NCBI GenBank assembly: GCA_963771655.1
Contig: CAVYUG010000002.1
Location: 174,298 to 238,297, forward strand
Origin: JAWVFM01 sp963771655
Lineage (GTDB): Bacteria; Actinomycetota; Thermoleophilia; Solirubrobacterales; 70-9
Direction: 5' to 3'
Length of the DNA stretch: 64,000 bases
Numbering within the stretch: the first letter of the stretch is position 1; each line of letters starts with the position of its first letter. Positions 54,351-61,831 of this stretch are shown here, piece by piece. A model generated the notes under the pieces. The model did no database searches. It was not told where the DNA came from and saw only the letters and a list, made by a program, of their open reading frames with translations. Position numbers and translations under genes: made by a program.

Positions 54351-55285
54351 CTACTCGAAGCGCCCGGCCTCGAGCGCACGCTCGATCGCCTCGGCGTCGT
54401 AGAGCGGAAGCTCGCCCGTCCGCTCGGTGGCATCGACGTAGGCGGCCATCGCAGCCTCGGCCTCGGGGCTGCCGATGGCCGCCATGAACTGCGCGCGCTC
54501 GTGGCGAAGGCCGGCGCCGAGCGTCATCGACCCGCCCTCGTAGACCGAGCGCTTCACGGCCGCGATCGCCACCTTCGGGCGCTTCGCGATCCGGCTCGCG
54601 AGCGCGACGGCGCGCTCGACGAGCTCCTCGGGCGGCACGACCTCGTCGACGAGGCCCGAGGGCCAGCCGCCTCGGGCGGCGAGAGCGGCCCGCCCTCGAG
54701 GCAGATCCGAAGCGCCCGGGCGCTGCCGAGAAGCCGCGCCAGGCGCTGCGTCCCGCCGCCTCCGGGCGGGAACGCGAGCAGGATCTCCGGCTGGCCGATG
54801 CCGAACGGCCCATCGGCCATGAGCCGCGCGTCGCAGGCGAGGGCGAGCTCGCAGCCGCCTCCCATCGCCGAGCCGTTGAGCGCCGCGACCGCGAAGGCGC
54901 CGGCGCGATTGAGCCGCTGGAAGATCTCGCCGAACCGCTCGGCCTCCGCGAGGCCGGCGAGGGGAGTGCGGCCGAGCGCGTCGTGGGCGCCGGGCACGCG
55001 GCGCAGGCCGCCGACCGCGCCGAGCGAGGCCTTGGCGGCGCCGGCGCCCACCGACGGCGAGGCCCGCGAGGCCGACAGCAGCTCGCCGACGTCGAAATGG
55101 GCGATGAAGCGCTCCGGATGGGCGCCGGTGAGGACGATCCCGGTGAGGCCGGGGTCGGTCTCGGCCCGGGCGACGAGCGCGTCGAGCCCGTCGACGATCC
55201 CGAAGTCCATGAGGCCGTGCGGCGGGTTCGAGAGCGTCGCGACGACGACGCCGCCGCCACGCTCCTCGATCCGGACCTCGCCCAT
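54351..55285 (-). CDS. enoyl-CoA hydratase/isomerase family protein, frame-shifted
   Basis: The N-terminal part (ATG at 55285, MGEVRIEERGGGVVVATLSN) includes FAVAALNGSAMGGGCELALA, the oxyanion-hole loop of crotonases, and FPPGGGGTQRL, the second active-site loop. Near 54680 the frame shifts by one and continues PPEELVERAVALASRIA ... DATERTGELPLYDAEAI, ending at 54351. Family members hydrate or isomerise acyl-CoA in fatty-acid breakdown. The gene overlaps nothing downstream and is convergent with the lipoprotein gene. Confidence 0.82.
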
Positions 55286-55311
55286 CGGCCGTAGCCTAAG
55301 CGCCCCTGGTT

Positions 55312-57221
55312 CTAGGCGGCCGACGCCGCCGCCTTCTCCATCAGCCGGGCGCGGGTCCTCGCGCCCCTGACGGCCGCCGTCAGGGTCGCTGATGTCGTAG
55401 GAGTCGCGGTGGCGCCTGCCGTTGATGAAGAAGCTCGGCGTGCCGGCGACCCCGCTGGCGTCGGCGGAGGCGACGTCCTCCTCCACCCGGGCCAGATGGT
55501 CGCGGGCTCTGAGCTCGTCCCAGAAGCGCTCGACGTCGAGACCAAGCGCCTCCGCATGGCGTCTGAGGTCCGCCGGCGCCAGCTCGCCCTGATGGTCGAG
55601 GAGGGCGTCGTTCATCTCCCAGAAGGCGCCCTGGGCGGCGGCCGCCTCCGCCGCCTCGGCCGCCATCTGGGCGTTCGGGTGGACGTCGTTGAGGGGAAGG
55701 TGGCGCCAGACGTAGCGGAGGTCGTCGCCGAAGGAGTCGAGCAGCTCGCGGATGACGACCTCCGCCTGCCCGCAGTAGGGGCACTCGTAGTCGCCGTACT
55801 CGACCAGCGTCACCACCGCCTCCTCCGAGCCGCGCACGTGGTCGCGCTCGGGGTCGACCTCGTCGGAGAGGTCGAGCAGCTCGTCGGCGGTGCCGGCGAT
55901 CTGACGGGCCCGCACCTCCACCGGCAGCCTCCCGATGACCCGGAAGACGCCCCAGGCCAGAAGCGACGCCACCACGGCGGCGGCGAGGACGCCGAGCTTC
56001 GCCTCCGCGAGCTGCCTGCCGTGGAAGGCGAGGCTCGAGATCAGAAGCGAGACGGTGAACCCGACGCCGGCGACCGTCCCGCCGCCGACGATCACCGGCC
56101 AGGAGAGCGACCGGCGCAGGTTGGCGAGCCAGGGCCGGGTCGCGAGCCAGGAGGCCCCGACGACGCCGAGCGGCTTTCCGAGCGCGTAGCCGAACAGGAT
56201 CCCGAGCGTCACCGGGGAGGTGGCGGCGTCGCCGAGCAGCCCACCGTCGACGTGGATGCCGGCGTTCGCGAGCGCGAACAGCGGCACGATCACGAAGCTC
56301 GTCCAGGGGTGAAGGCGGTGCTGGAGGCGCTCGTTGGCGGAGATCGCCGACGCGACCCCGCGCTGCGCGGCGCGGGCGAGCTCGGGCGTCGGCTGCTCGC
56401 GAAACGACCGCGCGAGCTCCGTCACCCGCTCGAGGTCGCCGCGCGCCGGCGGATAGGCGCTGGTGACGAGGCCGACGGCGAGCCCCGCGATCACCGGGTC
56501 GATCCCCGATTCATACAGGGCGACCCAGATCGCGACGCCGAGGAGCACGGCGGCCTGCCGGCGCCAGGCGGTCGGCGCGTAGCGGAGCGCCAGCAGCGCC
56601 CCGAACAGGCAGGCGGCCACCGCGAGGGGAAGCCACGAGAGGCTCTCCGTGTAGACGGTGGCGATCACGACGCAGCGCCAGGAAGTCGTCGATGACCGCC
56701 AGCGTCAACAGCCGAACGCGCAGCCGGGTGCCGCGGGGCGCCACCAGCGCCAAGAGGCCGAGCGCGAACGCCGTGTCGGTCGACATCGCCGCTCCCCAGC
56801 CGTGCGCCCCCGACCCGCCGGCGTTGAACGCGAGGTAGATCGCGACCGCCATCGCGATGCCGCCCACCGCGGCGACCGCCGGGATCGCCACGCGGCGGCG
56901 CTCGCGCAGCTCCCCGGTGTCGAGCTCGCGCTTCGCCTCGAGCCCGACGACGAGGAAGAAGAACGTCATCAGGCCCTCGTTGACCCAGTGGCGCAGATCG
57001 AGGGAGATCCCGCTCCCGCCGAGGTGGATCGAGAGCTTCGTCGTCCAGAACGACTCGTAGGAGTCCGACCACGGCGAGTTCGCCCACACGAGCGCCGCCA
57101 CCGCCGCGCCCAGCAGCACCATGGCGCCGCCGGTCTCGGCGCTCAGGTAGTCGCGAACCGGCGCCGCCAGGTTTCGCGCCCAGGCCGTCCGACCCGTGAA
57201 CGAGGCAGCCCGCGCGGTCAT
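55312..57221 (-). CDS. NhaA Na+/H+ antiporter fused to DsbA-like thioredoxin domain, frame-shifted twice
   Basis: The N-terminal part from ATG 57221 (GAMVLLGAAVAALVWANS, MTFFFLVVGLEAKREL, AAMSTDTAFALGLLAL, LAVIDD) is the NhaA antiporter with its two adjacent Asp. Near 56665 the frame changes, and the remaining NhaA helices follow (VIATVYTESLSWLPL, PLFALANAGI, FTVSLLIS). After about residue 400 the DsbA domain begins (YGDYECPYCGQAEVVIREL, cis-Pro in GTPSFFINGRR). Near 55390 a second shift leads to the end TAAVRGARTRARLM. The antiporter exports Na+ for H+. The fused thioredoxin would sit in or near the membrane for disulfide chemistry. Confidence 0.82.
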
Positions 57222-57312
57222 CGTCAGCGCAGGTTACGGGCGGCTGGGTGATGAGCGACCAGGGCCGCGGGGGAGGCGGCGCGCGAGCCGAGTGAGAGAG
57301 CCCCGAACCGCG

Positions 57313-57400
57313 ACGGCCCGCCGAAGCGGGCCGTGAGCTGCGGCCGGGGAGCTACCCCGGGCCCGATCGCCAACCGAGGTCGAACGAAATTGTACGCCGG
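57313..57400 (-). ncRNA. remnant of the tRNA-like RNA family, copy W
   Basis: Bases 57327-57364 are identical to 50111-50148 of copy Z, covering the terminator arm and the GC hairpin. An ACGGCCCGC/GCGGGCCGT terminator hairpin (57313-57334) is present. Beyond it the sequence parallels Z up to CGCCGGCGG, but no T arm or acceptor follows, so the 5' tRNA-like half is missing. It lies about 90 bases before the nhaA start and head to head with copy Y. Confidence 0.6.
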
Positions 57401-57487
57401 CGGCGAGTGTGACTTGTTTGACCGGCGGTTCCAAGCTGGCGCAGTTGGCATGACACCCGCGCGCCCGCAGGCGATCTCATGCAGCGC

Positions 57488-57662
57488 GCGCGGAGGGTTG
57501 AAATCTCGAGGCGAGATACACCACCCAGAATGGATGTGACCGGCCGCGAGGTCGGTTCCGGTTCGAGTCCGGCGCCCTCCGCGCCTAAACTTCAAGGAAC
57601 TGGGTGGTGTGCGGGCTCCGTCCCGCTTCAACCTCGAACGGCCCGCATCTGCGGGCCGTTCG
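57488..57662 (+). ncRNA. tRNA-like pseudoknotted RNA, copy Y
   Basis: Acceptor-like stem GCGCGGAGGG (57488-57497) with 57575-57584. D-like hairpin ATCTC/GAGAT (57503-57517, loop with GAGG). Strand C ACACCACCCAG (57518-57528). Variable hairpin near 57538-57553. T arm CCGG-TTCGAGT-CCGG (57558-57572). Then C' CTGGGTGGTGT (57600-57610), perfectly complementary to C, a GCGGG/CCCGC hairpin (57611-57626), TTCAACC (57627-57633) complementary to GGTTGAA (57496-57502), and a perfect 12-bp terminator-like hairpin (57635-57662). The TPP-enzyme start is 36 bases downstream. Confidence 0.75.
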
Positions 57663-57698
57663 CTTCTCAGGCGCCGCTTCGGGAATAGAGTGCGGGCG

Positions 57699-59372
57699 AT
57701 GGCGACCACGGAGGAAGAGGCCCGCGGTACGGCGACCGAGGCCGGCGCCATCCACGGCGGCCGCCACGTCGCCCGGGCGCTCAAGTCTCGCGGCGTAACC
57801 CACCTCTTCACGCTCTCCGGCGGCCACCTCTTCTCGATCTACGACGGCTGCAAGGCCGAGGGGATCGAGGTCATCGACACCCGCCACGAGCAGTCGGCCG
57901 CCTGGGCGGCCGAGGGCTTCGCGAAGGCGACCCGCGGCGTCGGCGTCTGCGCGCTGACCGCCGGGCCCGGGGTGACCAACGGCATGAGCGCGATGGCCGG
58001 CGCGCTTCAGAACCGCTCGCCGCTGGTCGTGCTCGGCGGCCGCGCGCCCGAGATGCGCTGGGGCTCGGGCTCGCTCCAGGAGATCGACCACGTCCCGTTC
58101 GTCGCCCCGGTCACCAAGAGCGCCGAGACGGTGAAGGACCCGGCCGAGATCGCCGCCGTGACCGCCGCCGCGCTCGACCGCGCGCTCGAGCAGCCGAGCG
58201 GCCCGGTCTTCGTCGACTACCCGCTCGACGTCGTCTTCTCCGAGGCCGAGGCGGAGGTGCCGCCGGCGCCCGAGCGCGCCCACGGCGAGCCCGCCGAGGG
58301 CGCCGAGGAGGCCGGCGAGCTGCTGGCGAAGGCCGAGCGCCCGGCGATCATGGCCGGCACCGGCCTCTACTGGGCCCACGGCGAGGAGGCGCTTCGCGGC
58401 CTCGCCGCCGCGCTCGAGATCCCCGTCTTCCTCAACGGCATGGGCCGCGGCTGCGTCCCCGCCGACCACGAGCTCTACTTCAGCCGGGCGCGGGGGAGGG
58501 GCCTCAAGGAGGCCGACGTCGCCCTCGTCGTCGGCGTCCCGCTCGACTTCCGCCTCGGCTTCGGCGGCAGCTTCGGCGAGGAGACGAAGGTCATCTACCT
58601 CGACGTCGAGCCCAACAAGCTCCACCGAAACCGCCAGCCCGACCTCGAGCTCACCGGCGACATCGCCGCGACGCTCGGAGCCCTCCACGCCGCGGCCGTC
58701 GCCGCCGGGGGCGGCGCCGGCCACACCGAGCCCTGGCTCAAGGCCCTGCGCGAGACCGAGGCCGAGAAGCGCGAGGCCGAGGCAGGCGGAGCTCGACGAC
58801 GACCGCGCCCCGCTCCACCCGATGCGCATCTACAAGGAGCTCAAGGAGGTCCTCGACCGCGACGCGATCGTCATCGGCGACGGCGGCGACTTCGTCTCCT
58901 ACGCGGGCCGCGTGATCGACACCTACGAGCCCGGCACCTGGATGGACCCGGGCCCCTACGGCTGCCTGGGCGCCGGCGCGGGCCAGGCGATCGGCGCCAA
59001 GCTCGCCCACCCCGACCAGCCAGGTCTGCCTCCTCCTGGGCGACGGCGCCTTCGGCTTCACGCGGCCTCGAGCTCGACACGATGGCCCGCCACGACATCG
59101 CGGTCGTGGGGATCATCGGCAACAACGGCATCTGGGCCCTGGAGCACCACCCGATGAAGTTCCTCTACGGCTACTCGCTGGCGGCGGAGCTGCGGCAGGG
59201 GACGCGGTATGACGAGGTGGCGGGGGCGCTGGGGTGCGAGGCCGAGCTCGTCGAGCGGCCCGACCAGCTGCGCCCGGCGCTCGACCGCGCCTTCTCCTCG
59301 GGCCGCCCGACGCTCGTCAACGCCCTCACCGACCCCGAGGTCGTCTACCCGCGGAAGTCCGTCCTGGCGTAG
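57699..59372 (+). CDS. thiamine-diphosphate enzyme (acetolactate-synthase-like), frame-shifted
   Basis: ATG 57699. The N-terminal Pyr domain has HLFTLSGGHLFSIYDG and the catalytic Glu in DTRHEQSAAWAAEG. The middle domain resembles acetolactate synthase or oxalyl-CoA decarboxylase (LNGMGRGCVPADH). Near 58785 the frame shifts. The next part (LHPMRIYKELKEVLDRDAIV, GDGGDFVSYAGRVID) is in another frame to about 59020, then GDGAFGF and GLELDTMARHDIAVV, with NNGIWALEHHP, restore the TPP motif (GDG ... NN). The end is in the first frame again. Substrate class is thus a 2-oxo acid or acyl-CoA; product not predictable. Confidence 0.8.
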   Translation: MATTEEEARGTATEAGAIHGGRHVARALKSRGVTHLFTLSGGHLFSIYDGCKAEGIEVIDTRHEQSAAWAAEGFAKATRGVGVCALTAGPGVTNGMSAMAGALQNRSPLVVLGGRAPEMRWGSGSLQEIDHVPFVAPVTKSAETVKDPAEIAAVTAAALDRALEQPSGPVFVDYPLDVVFSEAEAEVPPAPERAHGEPAEGAEEAGELLAKAERPAIMAGTGLYWAHGEEALRGLAAALEIPVFLNGMGRGCVPADHELYFSRARGRGLKEADVALVVGVPLDFRLGFGGSFGEETKVIYLDVEPNKLHRNRQPDLELTGDIAATLGALHAAAVAAGGGAGHTEPWLKALRETEAEKREAEAGGARRRPRPAPPDAHLQGAQGGPRPRRDRHRRRRRLRLLRGPRDRHLRARHLDGPGPLRLPGRRRGPGDRRQARPPRPARSASSWATAPSASRGLELDTMARHDIAVVGIIGNNGIWALEHHPMKFLYGYSLAAELRQGTRYDEVAGALGCEAELVERPDQLRPALDRAFSSGRPTLVNALTDPEVVYPRKSVLA

Positions 59373-59398
59373 ACCCAACACCATGAGAGGAGGAGAGG

Positions 59399-59755
59399 AT
59401 GCCCATCAACTGGGACGACGCAAAGGCTTTCATTGAGTCCGTGCCGGCTGGTCGCTGGACCTCGTACACGGATGTGGCCGTCGCTGCCGGAAGCCCCAGG
59501 GGCGCCCAGGCGATCGGTAAGTGGCTTGGGCTTGCCAGCTGGGACCCGGACGTCATACTCGTCTACCGGGTCCTCAACAAGAACGGCGAGATCAGCGCAG
59601 GCTGGGGCGGTGACCATCCGGGCCTGCCCCGGACGCGGGACGAGCTCCGTGACCAGCTCGCCAAAGAGGGCATCAGGTTTCAAGACGGCAAGGCCAGCGG
59701 GGACCAGCGCTGGACCGCGGACGACTGGCGGTCTCACAGACGACGCGAGCCTTAG
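59399..59755 (+). CDS. MGMT-family DNA-binding protein without the alkyl-acceptor Cys (ATL-like)
   Basis: Predicted 118 residues from ATG 59399, with GGAGAGG upstream. The fold is the DNA-binding half of O6-methylguanine methyltransferase: GRWTSYTDVAVAAGSPRGAQ (helix-turn-helix) and VYRVLNKNGEISAG (the RVL-x-x-x-G loop). The active-site P-C-H-R motif is absent. Alkyltransferase-like proteins flag damaged guanines for repair. A DNA-damage role is inferred by family. Confidence 0.75.
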   Translation: MPINWDDAKAFIESVPAGRWTSYTDVAVAAGSPRGAQAIGKWLGLASWDPDVILVYRVLNKNGEISAGWGGDHPGLPRTRDELRDQLAKEGIRFQDGKASGDQRWTADDWRSHRRREP

Positions 59756-59862
59756 AGCTCCTTGTCGGGACCTAGTCTTGGGCGTCCGGGCTCCGGGCAT
59801 CTTTCTACCCGCGTCAGATGCTCACGCCTGCTTACTCCCGAGCGTTGTCGTAACCCATCGCG

Positions 59863-60811
59863 TTGCGGTATGAACCGCACGTGCGCGGCTTCGTTGCCCC
59901 CACGGACTACGAGTGGTACCGGTTCCTCCAAGCCCGCCCAGAGCTGCGGGAGGTCAATTTCTGGCGGCCGAGCCAGTCCCGGTTCGCCGCGCTTGAGTCG
60001 GGCGAGCTGTTCTTTTTCAAGCTCAAGGCGCCGCACAACGCGATCGGTGGCTTCGGGATGTTCACGCGTGGGGCGGTGCTGCCGGTTTGGGAGGCATGGG
60101 ACGTGTTCGGGGCAGCGAACGGCGTTCCGGAGGTGTACGCGTTGCTCGACCGCCTGGAGCGGATCAGCGGTGGTCGCGGTGCGGCCCTCACAGTCGACGA
60201 CTGGATCGGGGTCTGGCCATCAACGAGCCGGTGTTCTTCCCTCCCGACGACTGGGTCGCCATCCCGGCCGACTGGAAACGCGAGATCGTGTCCGGCAAGG
60301 GCTACGACCTCACGGTCGGCGAAGGCCGGCGGCTCCTGGAGGCCTGCGTTGAGAAGGCGAGGTCACTCCGCGCCGCGGCGCGAATGGGCATGGGACGCGG
60401 TCGAGGCGACGCGCCTCGGTAGGCCCCAGCTCATCCGTCCCCGTCTTGGCCAGGCCAGCTTTCGAATCGCCGTGCTGCGACGCCTACGAGCAACGCTGCG
60501 CTGTGACCGGTGAGAGGTCGCTCCCGGTGGTCGAGGCCTCGCACATCAAGCCGTTTGCGGCCGGCGGGGAACACGCTGTTCCGAACGGCCTGCCATTGCG
60601 GCGCGACCTGCACCGCCTCTTCGACCTCGGCTTCGTGACGGTTCGCCCCGACCATCGCTTCGAGGTCAGCCGAGCTCTCCGCGACGCTTACCGCAACGGC
60701 CGCGTCTACTACGAGCTTGCAGGCCGCGAGATTCGGCTGCCACGCGATAGCGCGGAGCAGCCTGCCCCGGCGCTGCTCGAATGGCACCGGGATACTGTCT
60801 TCAGAGCTTGA
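59863..60811 (+). pseudogene. HNH endonuclease, frame broken several times
   Basis: The first part (VRGFVAPTDYEWYRFLQ, NFWRPSQSRFAAL, FFFKLKAPHNAIGGFG) continues after a shift near 60215 with INEPVFFPPDDWVAIPADW. Then come further shifts near 60390 and 60460. The last part has VEASHIKPFAAGG, NGLPLRRDLHRLFDLGFVTV, the HNH core of COG3440-type predicted restriction endonucleases. The complete reading would be about 310 residues. It faces the SNF2/RelA cluster. Whether the shifts are errors or decay is unclear. Confidence 0.72.
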
Positions 60812-60815
60812 GTTC

Positions 60816-61070
60816 TCAAACACTCGAGAGGAGCTCGTCGAGCTTGCGCTCCCGCCCGGCGGCGAAGTAGCTCGAGTGGGTGCGCTTGATCGTCGCAAGC
60901 GAGTCGGAGCTCAGGAGGACGATGTCGACGGAGTCCGCCTCGTTTTCCCGCTCGGCCTCGTTGTAGGCGGCGATTGCGGCATCGTAGTCGGTGCCGAACT
61001 CGCGGACGTCGGTCTTCCCCGAGGTGACGTCGTAGGCGATCAGGAAATGCTTGATGTCGTCGGGACTCAT
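60816..61070 (-). CDS. 84-residue protein coupled to the RelA/SpoT-like gene
   Basis: Predicted 84 residues. ATG overlaps the stop of the synthetase gene (ATGA). Acidic, mixed alpha/beta-looking: KHFLIAYDVTSGKTDVREFG, DAAIAAYNEAERENE, ending RKLDELLSSV. No known domain. Small genes directly after small alarmone synthetases sometimes encode the neutralising partner of toxic synthetases (toxSAS). Here that role is only inferred from position. Confidence 0.6.
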   Translation of the reverse strand: MSPDDIKHFLIAYDVTSGKTDVREFGTDYDAAIAAYNEAERENEADSVDIVLLSSDSLATIKRTHSSYFAAGRERKLDELLSSV

Positions 61071-61831
61071 CGGTTCCGCCTCCGTTCTTTGACGATATCG
61101 GCAAGCCGATCCGGGTCGTGAATGAGCTCCGTCAGTGCGACCAGGAACTCCGACGGCAGGTCCAACCGTGCGACCCTACCTGAAGCTTCGGCCTCGGCGA
61201 ATTGCTCCGAGATCGCGCGATAAGCCTCACGAAGCCGCTTCGGCCCGGCACCGCTCTTCAGATCGACGCCGCGCAGTCGCGAGTGCTCCTCGACGGCATT
61301 GGCCCATAGATCCTGCCATCGAGTCCGCAGCTGGACTTCGATTAGTCGGCCTCGCCTGCGCACGGTGAGATGCACGGCGCGGTAGCCGTCGGGCTTAGGG
61401 TGCGCCATGTAATCGCGCTCACGCGTCACCGTCCAGTTCCTTCGCAGCTGCCGGACGACGGCGAAGACGTCGTCCGGGCGTGACACCACGGCACGTACGC
61501 CGCCGACGTCCTCCATCTGACTCAATCGAGTCGACTCTCGCCTGAGCTTGTCGACGATCGTGCGCAGCCGCTTCAGTCGCTGGGTCACATGGGGATCGCC
61601 GAAGGGAGCAACGTAGTACCGGAGGTTCGCGCCGACGCTCGAAAGGACCGGCGCGTGCCACTGGCGCCAGGCCTCGACCGTCGCCTCGGCGGCAGCGATC
61701 TCATCGGCCGCAACGGCCCCGGGTCGGCTCCGCGCCTTCACGAGCAGCCGCCCGGTCTTGTCGATCTGGCTGTTGCTCGGCCGGGGAGGTGGTGGGTGGC
61801 GCGTCGAGCGCCCAGCACGACCATGAAGCAC
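61067..61831 (-). CDS. RelA/SpoT-type (p)ppGpp synthetase domain protein
   Basis: Predicted 254 residues; the start (GTG 61831) is uncertain because the upstream helicase overlaps. Synthetase motifs: LSQMEDVGGVRAVVSRPDD, DYMAHPKPDGYRAVHLTV (the G-loop with Tyr) and IEVQLRTRWQDLWANAVEE. No HD hydrolase, TGS or ACT domain, so it belongs to the small, one-domain class. Products may be alarmones or, as in toxSAS proteins, modified RNA or nucleotides. It is flanked by the helicase upstream and the 84-residue gene downstream. Confidence 0.82.
   Translation of the reverse strand: MLHGRAGRSTRHPPPPRPSNSQIDKTGRLLVKARSRPGAVAADEIAAAEATVEAWRQWHAPVLSSVGANLRYYVAPFGDPHVTQRLKRLRTIVDKLRRESTRLSQMEDVGGVRAVVSRPDDVFAVVRQLRRNWTVTRERDYMAHPKPDGYRAVHLTVRRRGRLIEVQLRTRWQDLWANAVEEHSRLRGVDLKSGAGPKRLREAYRAISEQFAEAEASGRVARLDLPSEFLVALTELIHDPDRLADIVKERRRNR

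Noticed and set aside
54554..56668. One 704-residue protein on the minus strand
   Set aside because: The frame joins the end of NhaA, a DsbA domain and an enoyl-CoA hydratase only because frame shifts line them up; each belongs to a separate gene.
57224..57811. 195-residue frame over the RNA copies W and Y
   Set aside because: It crosses RNA stems and terminator hairpins; the translation has no family signal.
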